Positions 1-8,727 of a stretch of 64,000 nt of DNA are shown here, in pieces. The stretch's first letter is position 1. Every line of letters starts with the position of its first letter. This stretch comes from Variovorax sp. OAS795 (GTDB taxonomy: Bacteria > Pseudomonadota > Gammaproteobacteria > Burkholderiales > Burkholderiaceae_C), in assembly GCF_040546685.1 (NCBI RefSeq), contig NZ_JBEPOH010000001.1, positions 4,154,001 through 4,218,000 of the forward strand, written 5' to 3'. Below the pieces are notes generated by a model that was not told where the DNA came from, did no database searches, and was given only the letters and a program-made list of their open reading frames with translations. A program made the position numbers and the translations under genes.

Positions 1-449
1 CCGAGACCGCCATAGCGCTGGGCCGTGGCCGGCATGAGCTGCATGAGGCCCATCGCACCCTTGGGCGAGACGGCCTGCGCGTCAAAGCCCGATTCGGTGG
101 CGATCAGCGCCTGTAGAAGTTCATAGTCGATCGAATGCTTGTCCGCCGCATCGCGCAGCGCGGCCTTGGCGGTCTTGTAGCTGGGCGAGGCCTCGAACAG
201 CGCGAGCAGGGTCTGGGACGCGGGCGGCACCTTGCCGTCGAGCTTGCGGCCACCGCGCCCGAGCGGCGAGATGCCCTGCGAGGTGTCGAAGCTCTGTCCG
301 CCGCGAAAGAAGATCTGGTAGCGCTCGTCGATCTTTTCGGATGCGAAATGGGCCACGCCCTTGGTGTCGATGTAGCCGTAGATGTCAGCGGCGTGCGCCA
401 GCCCGTGCTGCGCGCAGAGCAGCAGCAGGGCCAGGAACAACGGACGCAT
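1..449 (-). CDS. Lytic transglycosylase (SLT domain), C-terminus cut by window edge
   Basis: Periplasmic murein-cleaving enzyme, of which about 149 residues are visible. The N-terminus is a signal peptide (MRPLFLALLLLCAQHGLAHA), followed by a short domain beginning DIYGYIDTKGVAHF. The start of the SLT catalytic fold follows: LLQALIATESGFD holds the expected catalytic Glu, then SPKGAMGLMQLMPATAQRYG, which is the family's most conserved stretch. The protein runs off the left edge. I chose the ATG at 449; an in-frame GTG at 467 would add six residues. It starts 26 bases after the parE stop on the same strand, so it is probably co-transcribed with parE. The family assignment is firm; the specific MltC/Slt subtype cannot be told. 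Confidence 0.88.
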   Translation of the reverse strand, partial: MRPLFLALLLLCAQHGLAHAADIYGYIDTKGVAHFASEKIDERYQIFFRGGQSFDTSQGISPLGRGGRKLDGKVPPASQTLLALFEASPSYKTAKAALRDAADKHSIDYELLQALIATESGFDAQAVSPKGAMGLMQLMPATAQRYGGL

Positions 450-475
450 GAAATCTGGGATTTTCACGAGGGTGG

Positions 476-2473
476 TCAAACATCGATGTCGACATCGTCG
501 GCGCGCAATTCCATCAGCTCGCGCCGCGCGGCTGCCTCGCCCTTGCCCATGAGCTTGGTGATCTCTCCCTGGGTGGACGTGAAGTCGAAGCGCCCCAGCT
601 GCACTTTCATGAGGCGCCGGGTATCGGGATTGAGCGTGGTTTCCCACAATTGTTCCGCGCTCATTTCGCCCAGGCCCTTGAAGCGGCTGATGCTCCAGGC
701 GCCTTCGCGAACGCCGTCCTTGCGCAATTTGTCGAGCGTGGCGGTCAGTTCGCCCTCGTCCAGCGCATAGACCTTGGAGGCCGGCTTCTTGCCCCGCGCA
801 GGGGCATCGACGCGAAAGAGTGGCGGCTTTGCGACATAGACGTGGCCGGCTTCGATGAGCTTGGGAAAGTGCCGGAAGAACAGCGTGAGCAGCAGCACCT
901 GGATGTGCGAGCCGTCGACGTCGGCGTCGGAAAGGATGCAGACCTTGCCGTAGCGCAGCCCGCTCATGTCGGGCGAATCGTTGGGGCCATGCGGATCGAC
1001 GCCCACGGCCACCGAGATGTCGTGGATCTCGGTGTTGGCAAACAGCCGGTCGCGCTCGACCTCCCAGGTGTTCAGCACCTTGCCGCGCAAGGGCAGGATG
1101 GCCTGGCTCTCCTTGTCGCGGCCCATCTTGGCGCTGCCCCCGGCCGAGTCGCCCTCGACCAGGAAGACCTCGTTGTGGCTGATGTCCTTGCTCTCGCAAT
1201 CCGTCAGCTTGCCGGGCAGCACGGCCACGCCGGAGCCCTTGCGCTTCTCGACCTTCTGGCCGGCACGCTGCCGCGTCTGTGCGGCCTTGATGGCCAGTTC
1301 GGCGAGCTTCCTGCCGTAGTCGACGTGCTGGTTGAGCCACAGCTCGAGCGCGGGCCGCACGAAGCTGGACACCAGCCGCACGGCGTCACGCGAATTGAGG
1401 CGCTCCTTGATCTGGCCCTGGAACTGCGGGTCGAGCACCTTGGCGCTCAGCACGTACGAGGCACGCGCGAACACGTCTTCCGGCAAGAGCTTCACGCCCT
1501 TGGGCAGCAGCGAGTGCAGTTCGATGAAGCCCTTCACCGCCGTGAAGAGGCCGTCGCGCAGGCCGCTTTCATGCGTGCCGCCGGCGCTGGTGGGAATCAG
1601 GTTGACGTAGCTCTCGCGCACCGGCTGGCCGTCTTCGGTGAAGGCCACGCACCAGTCGGCGCCCTCGCCTTCGGCGAAGTTGTCGGCGTTCTTGTCGGCA
1701 TGGCCGCTGCCTTCGAACAGCGGAATGACGGGATCGCCGCTGAGCGTCTGCATCAGGTAGTCGCTCAGGCCGCCCTTGTAGAGCCACTGCTGCGTTTCCT
1801 TGGTCTTCTCGACCGTGAGCGTGACGCTCACGCCGGGCATCAGCACGGCCTTGCTGCGCAGCAGGTGCGTGAGTTCGCCCATCGGCAGCGCGGCGGTCTC
1901 GAAGTACTTCGCATCGGGCCAGGCGCGCACGGTGGTGCCCTGCTTGCGCTCCCCGGCTTCGAGCTTGCGGATTTCCAGCGGCTCGATCACGTCGCCCGCG
2001 CTGAAGGCCAGCCTGGCCGACGAGCCTTCGCGGTGCGAGACGACCTCGAGCCGCTTGGAGAGCGCATTGGTCACCGACACGCCCACGCCATGCAGGCCGC
2101 CCGAGAAGCTGTAGGCGCCGCCCGAGCCCTTGTCGAACTTGCCGCCGGCATGCAGCCGGGTGAACACCAGCTCGACCACGGGCGCCTTTTCCTCGGGGTG
2201 CAGGCCGAAGGGAATGCCGCGGCCGTCGTCCTCGATGCTGACCGAGTTGTCGGCGTGCAGCGTGACCTTGATCTTCTTGCCATAGCCCGCCAGCGCCTCG
2301 TCGGCCGCGTTGTCCAGCACCTCCTGGATGATGTGCAGCGGGTTGTCGGTGCGGGTGTACATGCCCGGTCGCTGCTTCACGGGCTCGAGGCCCTTGAGCA
2401 CGCGGATGGAGCCTTCCGAGTACCCGGAGGACGCGGACGATGAACTGGGGGGAGTCTTGGGGGGAGTCGCCAT
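476..2473 (-). CDS. parE: DNA topoisomerase IV subunit B
   Basis: ATPase subunit of topoisomerase IV, which decatenates daughter chromosomes together with ParC. The 665 residues are close to the usual ParE length (about 630-650), with a Ser/Pro-rich N-terminal extension of about 18 residues. The GHKL ATPase fold shows EVLDNAADE (51-59), DDGRGIP (82-88) and GGLHGVGVSVTNALS (125-139). The TOPRIM domain shows EGDSAGG (440-446) and DADVDG (516-521). The short insert pattern and absence of a long GyrB-type C-terminal insertion favour ParE over GyrB. No Shine-Dalgarno sequence precedes the ATG; a TACAAT -10-like box ends 8 bases upstream, suggesting a nearly leaderless mRNA. parC is not in the window. 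Confidence 0.95.
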   Translation of the reverse strand: MATPPKTPPSSSSASSGYSEGSIRVLKGLEPVKQRPGMYTRTDNPLHIIQEVLDNAADEALAGYGKKIKVTLHADNSVSIEDDGRGIPFGLHPEEKAPVVELVFTRLHAGGKFDKGSGGAYSFSGGLHGVGVSVTNALSKRLEVVSHREGSSARLAFSAGDVIEPLEIRKLEAGERKQGTTVRAWPDAKYFETAALPMGELTHLLRSKAVLMPGVSVTLTVEKTKETQQWLYKGGLSDYLMQTLSGDPVIPLFEGSGHADKNADNFAEGEGADWCVAFTEDGQPVRESYVNLIPTSAGGTHESGLRDGLFTAVKGFIELHSLLPKGVKLLPEDVFARASYVLSAKVLDPQFQGQIKERLNSRDAVRLVSSFVRPALELWLNQHVDYGRKLAELAIKAAQTRQRAGQKVEKRKGSGVAVLPGKLTDCESKDISHNEVFLVEGDSAGGSAKMGRDKESQAILPLRGKVLNTWEVERDRLFANTEIHDISVAVGVDPHGPNDSPDMSGLRYGKVCILSDADVDGSHIQVLLLTLFFRHFPKLIEAGHVYVAKPPLFRVDAPARGKKPASKVYALDEGELTATLDKLRKDGVREGAWSISRFKGLGEMSAEQLWETTLNPDTRRLMKVQLGRFDFTSTQGEITKLMGKGEAAARRELMELRADDVDIDV

Positions 2474-2481
2474 GGGGGCGG

Positions 2482-2522
2482 ATTGTAGTCAGTCGCGATC
2501 AAACAACTGGATACCCATACAG
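2482..2522 (-). promoter_or_regulatory. Candidate parE promoter with a LexA-like dyad
   Basis: Reading the minus strand, TACAAT (2487-2482) is a good -10 box ending 8 bases before the parE ATG. Just upstream, 2522-2507 reads CTGTATGGGTATCCAG, a CTG-N10-CAG dyad matching 12 of 16 positions of the classical LexA box CTGTATATATATACAG. It sits about where a -35 element would be. The -35 itself is not recognisable. The LexA reading is inference; one dyad with four mismatches could be chance. Confidence 0.3.
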
Positions 2523-2629
2523 GCACGTCCCGTCTACAGCTGGGAGGACTCCTGGCCGAACCTTGCGACACGGGAGTGAAATGGCCCGACCGCCGCAGTG
2601 TTGGCGGCCGGCCCTCCTATTGCTGTGCC

Positions 2630-3082
2630 TTACTTGGCGGCTGTAACCGTACCGGTATAGCTCAGCGAGCCGAGTTCGGCCTTGGCCTTTTCGGCGGATT
2701 CGAGCTCGATAACCACGCGGCCGACCAAAAGACCGAACGAGGGAGAAGTGCGAAGGTATTTGACTTCGTTTTCCGCAAGCGTGAAGCTAGCCGTCTTCTC
2801 GGTCTCGGTCGAGGAAGCCGCCACGTAGTTGCCAGCCGGCCGATCCACGTAGAAGAAGCCGCCAGGCTTGGACGTGCCCACGACGTCATTGTTCAGCCGG
2901 ATTTCAGGCTGGACCGCGGCGCCGAACATCGACGCCGAGCGGAAGAAATAGATGCGCCCTTCGCCACCCTTGAGGCTGGGCATGGAGCTGGCCATATCCT
3001 GGTACTTGACGCCGCTTGCGCAGCCTGCAGCCAGAATGGTGATGGCCGCGATGGCGGCGAATTTCAGGACGGTTCTTCTCAT
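2630..3082 (-). CDS. DUF2846-type lipoprotein
   Basis: Predicted outer- or periplasmic-membrane lipoprotein of 150 residues. The N-terminus MRRTVLKFAAIAAITILAAGC is a lipoprotein signal with lipobox LAAGC. The body contains GEGRIYFFRSASMFGAAVQP and GGFFYVDRPAGNY, typical of the DUF2846 family, whose function is unknown. I chose the ATG at 3082 rather than the longer frame because AAGGA lies 8 bases upstream and the lipoprotein signal begins there. Its ATG overlaps the stop of the upstream lipoprotein gene in an ATGA junction, so the two are translationally coupled. Confidence 0.82.
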   Translation of the reverse strand: MRRTVLKFAAIAAITILAAGCASGVKYQDMASSMPSLKGGEGRIYFFRSASMFGAAVQPEIRLNNDVVGTSKPGGFFYVDRPAGNYVAASSTETEKTASFTLAENEVKYLRTSPSFGLLVGRVVIELESAEKAKAELGSLSYTGTVTAAK

Positions 3083-3480
3083 GGTTGAGTTCCTTTTGGA
3101 AGCGGGACTGGGGCAGTCAGGGATGAGTAGCGCGCTTCGGCCGGCAGGTAGAAGCCTTGCAGCGCACTGTTGCGAACGACGAGCCAGGCCTCGTGAACCT
3201 GCTGGCCTTCGATGCTGAACACGATGTCGACGGGTCGATACACCAAGCCTTCGCTCACGCGACCGACCGAAACCCAATGGCTCTCGGCAGGAATCAGCCG
3301 GCTATAGCCGGTTTCGAGCCGAAGCGGCAAGGGGGCTGTGAAGTGCAGGTCAGGCGGCGAGTTCGCGCGCTCGGCGACTCCGATCTGGACGGGCACGGAG
3401 CGCACTGCGGGCGCGCAGCCGGCCAAGGTCGCGGCAAGTGCCACGAGCACGCACGCAGCATGACATCTTGTTCGGCTCAT
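3079..3480 (-). CDS. Hypothetical lipoprotein
   Basis: A 133-residue protein with an N-terminal signal MSRTRCHAACVLVALAATLAGC ending in lipobox LAGC, so probably lipid-anchored in the envelope. The remainder is predicted mostly beta strand (SHWVSVGRVSEGLVYRPVDIVFSIEGQQVHEAWLVV) and I do not recognise a family. It is the first gene of a two-gene unit with the DUF2846 lipoprotein (4-base overlap). The coupling and shared localisation suggest the two act together, but nothing in the sequence shows how. Confidence 0.72.
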   Translation of the reverse strand: MSRTRCHAACVLVALAATLAGCAPAVRSVPVQIGVAERANSPPDLHFTAPLPLRLETGYSRLIPAESHWVSVGRVSEGLVYRPVDIVFSIEGQQVHEAWLVVRNSALQGFYLPAEARYSSLTAPVPLPKGTQP

Positions 3481-3681
3481 GGAAGCCCTCCCCAGTCGTT
3501 TGTATTTTCAGAAATGTAACCACGACTGGAACGGCCGACCGTGAGGTTCGCACGGTATTGAAGGGGTTCGTGCAATCTCACCGTTTTGATGCGCTTTGTG
3601 CATCAAACCTCGTCCCATAAATCATCAACGGCCAACGTGCCGCAGCCCTGCTGCCGTACGCAACTCGCTACATTCAACGCC

Positions 3682-4905
3682 ATGCAAGCCTCCGCTCCCA
3701 CTCTCTCGGTCAAGCAGGTACTGATCTGCGGCGCCATGATCGTCACGCTCTCGATGGGCATCCGCCACGGCTTCGGGCTCTGGCTGCAGCCGATCACGCA
3801 GGCGCAAGACTGGACCCGCCAGACTTTCTCGTTCGCGCTGGCCATCCAGAACCTGTCGTGGGGCATCTTCGGCGTGTTCGCGGGCATGCTGGCCGACCGC
3901 TTCGGGGCCTTCAGGGTCCTGGTCGGCGGCGCCGCGTTCTATGCGCTGGGGCTCCTGGGCATGGCGTATTCGCCCACCCCGCTCCTGTTCACGCTGAGCG
4001 CCGGCGTGCTGATCGGCGCGGCACAGGCGGGCACGACCTATGCGGTGGTCTACGGCGTCATCGGCCGGCAGATTCCGGCCGAGCGGCGCTCGTGGGCCAT
4101 GGGCGTGGCGGCGGCGGCCGGCTCCTTCGGGCAATTCTTGATGGCGCCGATCGAAGGCAGGTTGATCGGCACCCTGGGCTGGCAGACCGCGCTGGCGGTG
4201 GTGGCGGTGCTGGTGCTGGTGATCGTGCCGCTGGCTTTCGGGCTGCGCGAACCCCAGCGCGGGGCACTGGCGGGGCACCGGGACCAATCGGTGCTGCAGG
4301 CCGTGGGCGAGGCCTTCCGCTATCCGAGCTTCGGCCTGCTGATGGCCGGGTATTTCGTCTGCGGCTTCCAGCTGGCGTTCATCGGCATCCACATGCCGAC
4401 CTACCTGCGCGACCAGCGCCTGGCGGCCGACGTGGCGGGCTACGCGCTGGCGCTGATCGGGCTCTTCAACGTGTTCGGCACCTACACGGTGGGGCTGCTC
4501 GGGCAGAAGATGGCCAAGCGCAAGATCCTGGCGGCCATCTACTTCGCGCGGGCCGTGTCGATCGTGCTGTTCCTGCTGGTGCCGATCTCGCCGCTCAGCG
4601 TGTACGTTTTCTCTGCCGCCATGGGCTTTCTCTGGCTTTCGACGGTGCCCGCCACCAACGCGATCATCGCGGGGATCTTCGGGGTGGCGCACCTCTCGAT
4701 GCTCAGCGGCTTCGTGTTCCTGAGCCACCAGGTGGGTTCGTTCATCGGCGTGTGGCTCGGCGGCTACCTGTACGACACCACCGGCAGCTACGACATCGTC
4801 TGGTACATCGCGATCGGCCTGGGCGTGTTCGCGGCGCTGATCAACCTGCCGGTGAAGGAAGGCGCCATTGCGCGCGGCGCCCAGCCGGCCGCGGTGCCGG
4901 GCTGA
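3682..4905 (+). CDS. Major facilitator superfamily transporter
   Basis: A 407-residue integral membrane transporter with about 12 hydrophobic segments. The first loop GVFAGMLADRFGAFRVLVGG matches the MFS loop 2-3 motif (G-x-x-x-D-R-x-G). The N-terminus (SMGIRHGFGLWLQPITQAQDW) resembles MFS members annotated as monocarboxylate or cyanate-type transporters, but the substrate cannot be assigned. The start was moved from an upstream frame opening at 3586 to the ATG at 3682, because the extra 32 residues (Cys/Ser/Thr-rich, not hydrophobic) do not look like coding sequence. A TACATT hexamer ends 7 bases before this ATG. Confidence 0.86.
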   Translation: MQASAPTLSVKQVLICGAMIVTLSMGIRHGFGLWLQPITQAQDWTRQTFSFALAIQNLSWGIFGVFAGMLADRFGAFRVLVGGAAFYALGLLGMAYSPTPLLFTLSAGVLIGAAQAGTTYAVVYGVIGRQIPAERRSWAMGVAAAAGSFGQFLMAPIEGRLIGTLGWQTALAVVAVLVLVIVPLAFGLREPQRGALAGHRDQSVLQAVGEAFRYPSFGLLMAGYFVCGFQLAFIGIHMPTYLRDQRLAADVAGYALALIGLFNVFGTYTVGLLGQKMAKRKILAAIYFARAVSIVLFLLVPISPLSVYVFSAAMGFLWLSTVPATNAIIAGIFGVAHLSMLSGFVFLSHQVGSFIGVWLGGYLYDTTGSYDIVWYIAIGLGVFAALINLPVKEGAIARGAQPAAVPG

Positions 4906-4915
4906 GTAGCGGAAA

Positions 4916-5068
4916 ATGGCAGCCGACATGACTCCGCAGATTCGCCATCGCCTCGTGCACGCCGGCTGGCTCGCCGCCGCGCTGGCAGCGCTGGGCGGCG
5001 TTTTCGCGCTGTATGTCCACCCGAGCTTCCTGGTGACGCTGGTCGACATGGTCTGGTCCTGCTTCTGA
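4916..5068 (+). CDS. Small single-span membrane protein, 50 residues
   Basis: A short frame beginning MAADMTPQIRHRLVHAGW, with a hydrophobic stretch LAAALAALGGVFALYV followed by a second weakly hydrophobic C-terminal segment (SFLVTLVDMVWSCF). The stop TGA and the ATG of the following methyltransferase share one base (TGATG), the usual arrangement for translational coupling, which is the main reason to believe it is coding. It begins 10 bases after the MFS stop. A second in-frame ATG at 4928 is a possible start. I do not recognise a family; related short proteins preceding this methyltransferase in other genomes would confirm it. Confidence 0.6.
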   Translation: MAADMTPQIRHRLVHAGWLAAALAALGGVFALYVHPSFLVTLVDMVWSCF

Positions 5069-5643
5069 TGGCGGCGCCAGACATCGCGAGCCTCCACGCC
5101 GGCCTGGCGCCGTCGGAATGGATCGTTCGGTGGTCGCACCTGCTCGCGCCGGGGGCCACAGTGCTCGATGTGGCGTGCGGCCACGGCCGGCACATGCAGT
5201 GGTTCGCGGCGCGCGGGCATGCGGTCACGGGCGTCGATCGCGCCACCGAGGCCACGGAAGCCGCGAGCGCTTATGGACGCTGCCTGACCACCGACATCGA
5301 GTCCGGCCCCTGGCCGTTCACCGGCGAGACCTTCGGCGCGGTGGTCGTCACCAACTACCTGTGGCGGCCCCGCATGGCCGACATCGTGGCCGCGGTGGCG
5401 CCCGGCGGCGTGCTGCTCTACGAAACCTTCGCCGCGGGCAACGAAACCGTCGGCAAGCCCTCGCGCCCGGACTTCCTGCTGCAGCCCGGCGAACTGCTGG
5501 CGGCCTGCTCGGGGCTGCGCGTGGTGGCCTATGAAGACGGCTTCCTCGCCGAGCTGCCGCGCTTCGTACAGCGCATTGCCGCCGTGCGCGCCGGAGGGGC
5601 TGTCGCGGCCCAGCCGGCACGCCATCCGCTGCGGGCAAACTGA
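5068..5643 (+). CDS. Class I SAM-dependent methyltransferase
   Basis: A 191-residue predicted cytoplasmic methyltransferase. The SAM-binding motif I is [11 protein letters not shown] (32-42), followed by an acidic motif II region ([11 protein letters not shown]) and a motif IV-like segment ([15 protein letters not shown]). The fold is that of the small Methyltransf_11/TehB-like group; the substrate is not evident. It overlaps the preceding 50-residue protein by one base and probably belongs to the same transcript as the MFS gene. It is followed by dapA, with a TAGAAT -10-like box at 5683-5688 between them. Confidence 0.82.
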   Translation: MAAPDIASLHAGLAPSEWIVRWSHLLAPGATVLDVACGHGRHMQWFAARGHAVTGVDRATEATEAASAYGRCLTTDIESGPWPFTGETFGAVVVTNYLWRPRMADIVAAVAPGGVLLYETFAAGNETVGKPSRPDFLLQPGELLAACSGLRVVAYEDGFLAELPRFVQRIAAVRAGGAVAAQPARHPLRAN

Positions 5644-5722
5644 CCCCGCCGGGGGGCCGGTTTCGGCCGACCCCGGAGTCAGTAGAATCGGCGCTTTCGT
5701 CCACCGACAGAGAGATTCCCCC

Positions 5723-6613
5723 TTGGAGCAACTGACAGGCAGCATCGTCGCTCTCGTCACGCCGATGCACGACGACGGCAGTGTCGACTATCCCGCCCTG
5801 CGCCGGCTGATCGACTGGCACATCGACGAAGGCACCGACTGCCTCGGCGTGGTCGGCACCACCGGCGAATCGCCCACGGTCGACGTGGAAGAACATTGCG
5901 AGATCATCCGCGTGGCGGTCGAGCAGGCCAAGGGCCGCGTGCCCGTGATGGCCGGCTGCGGCGCCAACTCGACCAAGGAAGCCATCGAGCTCGCGCGCTT
6001 CGCCAAGGGCGTGGGCGCCGATTCGCAGCTGCAGGTCGTGCCCTACTACAACAAGCCGACGCAAGAAGGCCAGTACCAGCACTTCAAGGCCATTGCCGAG
6101 GCCGTGGGCGACCTGCCCACCGTGCTCTACAACGTGCCCGGCCGCACCGTGGCCGATATGGCGCACGACACCGTGCTGCGCCTGGCGCAGGTGCCGGGCA
6201 TCATCGGCATCAAGGAAGCCACCGGCAACATCGAGCGCGCGCAGTGGCTCATCCGCGACCTGCCCAAGGACTTTGCCGTGTATTCCGGCGACGACCCGAC
6301 CGCCGTCGCCCTCATGCTCTGCGGCGGCCAGGGCAACATCAGCGTCACGGCCAACATCGCGCCGCGCAAGATGCACGAGCTGTGCGTGGCGGCCATCGCG
6401 GGCGACGTCCGGCGCGCCATGGAGATCCAGTTCGAGCTCATGCCGCTGCATCGCCACCTGTTCGTCGAGCCCAACCCGATCCCGCTCAAGTGGGCGATGT
6501 CCCGGCTCGGCCTTTGCGGCGGCACGCTGCGGCTGCCGCTCACCGAGCTGGCCGAACCGAACCGGCCCGTGGTCGAAGCCGCGCTGCGCGCCACCGGCCT
6601 GCTCAAGGGCTGA
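5723..6613 (+). CDS. dapA: 4-hydroxy-tetrahydrodipicolinate synthase
   Basis: Condenses pyruvate with aspartate semialdehyde in the lysine/diaminopimelate pathway. From a TTG start the protein is 296 residues, the usual length. Key features are GTTGES (45-50), PYYNKP (107-112), YNVPGRT (136-142) with the catalytic Tyr136 and Arg141, and GIKEATG with Schiff-base Lys164. TTG was chosen because homology begins at [14 protein letters not shown] and a GAGAG stretch precedes it; no ATG lies in the right place. It is followed by bamC, an arrangement also seen in Escherichia coli, where dapA precedes bamC. Confidence 0.95.
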   Translation: MEQLTGSIVALVTPMHDDGSVDYPALRRLIDWHIDEGTDCLGVVGTTGESPTVDVEEHCEIIRVAVEQAKGRVPVMAGCGANSTKEAIELARFAKGVGADSQLQVVPYYNKPTQEGQYQHFKAIAEAVGDLPTVLYNVPGRTVADMAHDTVLRLAQVPGIIGIKEATGNIERAQWLIRDLPKDFAVYSGDDPTAVALMLCGGQGNISVTANIAPRKMHELCVAAIAGDVRRAMEIQFELMPLHRHLFVEPNPIPLKWAMSRLGLCGGTLRLPLTELAEPNRPVVEAALRATGLLKG

Positions 6614-6760
6614 GCCGGTCCGCCGCTCCTCGCCACCACCCCCAACCTCTTTTTCGCCCGCCGCACCGAGGTCAAGCAACCTTTTGCCCGAACCGTGCTC
6701 AGAGAGTCGGGCAATGCGGCCCCTAGATTGACCGAACCCATTCCAACAAGGAAGACGACG

Positions 6761-7849
6761 TTGAAGAACCTTTCGCACATCTCGCGATTCGCACTGCTGG
6801 CCATCGTTGCCAGCCTCGCCGCCTGCTCCGTCCTCGAGAGCGACAAGATCGACTACAAGAGCGCCGGCAAGGCCCCCACGCTCGAGGTCCCGCCCGACCT
6901 GTCCCAGCTGTCGCGCGAAAACCGCTATGCGGTGCCGGGCGGCGCGGTCACGGCCAATGCCTACCAGGCCGGCGTGGCCAATGCACCCGGCGTGCCCACC
7001 GCGGTGGCCAACCTCGGCGACGTGCGCATGGAGCGCTCGGGCACGCAGCGCTGGATCATCGTCAACCGCTCGCCCGACCAGCTCTGGGACCCGGTGAAGG
7101 ACTTCTGGCAGGAAAGCGGCTTTCTCCTGACCACCGAGCAGCGCAACCTCGGCATCATGGAAACCGACTGGGCCGAGAACCGCGCCAAGCTGCCGCAGGA
7201 CATCATCCGCGGCACGCTGGGCAAGCTGGTCGACTCGGTCTACTCGACCGGCGAACTCGACCGCTTCCGCACCCGCCTGGAGCGCACGCCCACGGGCACC
7301 GAGATCTTCATCAGCCACCGCGGCATGCAGGAGGTCTACAACAACAGCCGCCAGGACCAGACCGTGTGGCAGCCGCGCCCGAGCGACCCTGAACTCGAAA
7401 CCGAGTTCCTGCGCCGCCTGATGGTCAAGCTCGGCGTCTCGCAGGAGCAGTCGAAGATCATCGCCTCCACCAGCGCGCCGACCAAGACCGCAACGGTCGC
7501 TACCGTGGGCGGCCAGCCGGTCGTGCAGATCAGCGAGGGCTTCGACCGTGCATGGCGCCGCGTGGGCCTGGCGCTCGACCGCACCGGCTTCACCGTGGAA
7601 GACCGCGACCGCACCGCCGGCATCTACTTCGTGCGCTACGTGACGCCCAATCCTGACAAGAAGGAGCCCGGCTTCTTCGGCAAGCTGTTCGGCAGCTCGA
7701 CCAAGAACGAGGCGCCGATCAAGTTCCGCATCCTCGTCAAGGGCCAGGGCGAAAGCACCACGGTCTCGGTACTGAACGAATCCGGCGCGCCCGAAACCTC
7801 GGCCAACGCACAGCGCATCGTCCAGGTCATTGCCGACGACCTGAAGTAA
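6761..7849 (+). CDS. bamC: Outer membrane assembly lipoprotein BamC
   Basis: Lipoprotein subunit of the BAM complex that inserts beta-barrel proteins in the outer membrane. The 362-residue product has signal LKNLSHISRFALLAIVASLAAC with lipid-anchored Cys22, then an extended N-terminal part including PTLEVPPDLSQLS, the BamD-binding type of segment. Two helix-grip domains follow (about 95-210 and 235-362). The TTG start was chosen for its AAGGA 6-10 bases upstream and because the lipoprotein signal begins there. It is downstream of dapA and 5 bases upstream of the metallo-beta-lactamase-fold gene, so the three are probably one operon. Confidence 0.9.
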   Translation: MKNLSHISRFALLAIVASLAACSVLESDKIDYKSAGKAPTLEVPPDLSQLSRENRYAVPGGAVTANAYQAGVANAPGVPTAVANLGDVRMERSGTQRWIIVNRSPDQLWDPVKDFWQESGFLLTTEQRNLGIMETDWAENRAKLPQDIIRGTLGKLVDSVYSTGELDRFRTRLERTPTGTEIFISHRGMQEVYNNSRQDQTVWQPRPSDPELETEFLRRLMVKLGVSQEQSKIIASTSAPTKTATVATVGGQPVVQISEGFDRAWRRVGLALDRTGFTVEDRDRTAGIYFVRYVTPNPDKKEPGFFGKLFGSSTKNEAPIKFRILVKGQGESTTVSVLNESGAPETSANAQRIVQVIADDLK

Positions 7850-7854
7850 GCCGC

Positions 7855-8631
7855 ATGCTCCGCTTCCGAAGCCTCGGCAGCGGCAGCACGGGCAACGCCG
7901 CGCTGGTCGAGGCGACCAGCGGCGGGCGCACTTCGAGGCTCCTGGTCGATTGCGGCTTCGGCTTGCGGCAGCTCGATGTGCGGCTGGCCAAGGCGGGGCT
8001 CGCGGCCAGCGACATCGACGCGGTCTTCGTCACCCACGAGCACGGCGACCACATCGGCTGCGCCCATTCGCTCTCGCGCCGCAACCGCATCCCCGTCTGG
8101 ATGAGCGAGGGCACCTGGCTCGCCACCGGCGGACGGGATTTCGAGGGCCGGCTCAACCTGGCGCGCGACGATGCGGAGTTTGCGGTCGGCGACATCGCGG
8201 TGCAGCCCTTCACCGTGCCGCACGATGCACGCGAGCCGCTGCAGCTGCGCTGCTCCGACGGCGCCCGCACCCTGGGCGTGCTGACCGACCTGGGCCATGC
8301 CACCGCCCATGTGCTGGCCAGGCTCGCCGGCGTGCACGCGCTCCTGCTCGAGTTCAACCACGACAGCGATCTGCTGGCCAATTCGGCCTACCCCGCGTTC
8401 CTCAAGCTGCGCGTGGGAGGCAGGCACGGCCATCTTTCGAATGCCGCGGCCGCGGAGATCGCGCGGGCGGTGCGCCACGATGGCCTGCGCCACGTGGTCG
8501 CGGCCCATCTGAGCGAGCAGAACAACCGACCCGAGATCGTGCGGCGCCTGATGGCCGACGCGCTGGGCGGGCACGAGGCCGAGATGCTCACGGCCTCCGC
8601 ATCGGACGGTTCACCCTGGCTGGACGTTTGA
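7855..8631 (+). CDS. Metallo-beta-lactamase-fold hydrolase (YycJ/WalJ-like)
   Basis: A 258-residue MBL-fold protein. The N-terminus FRSLGSGSTGNAALVE and metal-binding THEHGDHIG (60-68, the HxHxDH motif) place it with the YycJ/WalJ-type subgroup, often annotated as phosphoribosyl 1,2-cyclic phosphodiesterase-like. Further ligands are likely His in VPHDAREP, Asp in LTDLGHAT and His in AAHLSEQNN. It starts 5 bases after bamC and ends before a strong terminator. The exact substrate is unknown; WalJ has been linked to DNA-end processing in firmicutes, which may not apply here. Confidence 0.85.
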   Translation: MLRFRSLGSGSTGNAALVEATSGGRTSRLLVDCGFGLRQLDVRLAKAGLAASDIDAVFVTHEHGDHIGCAHSLSRRNRIPVWMSEGTWLATGGRDFEGRLNLARDDAEFAVGDIAVQPFTVPHDAREPLQLRCSDGARTLGVLTDLGHATAHVLARLAGVHALLLEFNHDSDLLANSAYPAFLKLRVGGRHGHLSNAAAAEIARAVRHDGLRHVVAAHLSEQNNRPEIVRRLMADALGGHEAEMLTASASDGSPWLDV

Positions 8632-8665
8632 AGGCACGGCCGGCGCATCCAGCGGCCGACCATGC

Positions 8666-8693
8666 AAAAAGCCGCCTTCGAGGCGGCTTTTTT
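8666..8693. terminator. Bidirectional rho-independent terminator
   Basis: A run of A (8666-8670), stem GCCGCCT / AGGCGGC (8671-8677 with 8681-8687), loop TCG and a run of six T (8688-8693). It lies between the convergent MBL-fold gene (plus) and the small lipoprotein gene (minus) and can serve both. Confidence 0.9.
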
Positions 8694-8727
8694 GCGGGGC
8701 GCTCGGACGCCCCATGCCGAAGCGGGC

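Noticed and set aside
650..2443. Long 597-codon frame antisense to parE
   Set aside because: Shadow of a high-GC gene: no ribosome site, composition dominated by His/Arg/Gly/Ala, and parE on the other strand has all its motifs.
3625..5760. 711-codon minus-strand frame over the MFS and methyltransferase genes
   Set aside because: Arg/His/Gln-rich antisense shadow without hydrophobic segments or motifs.
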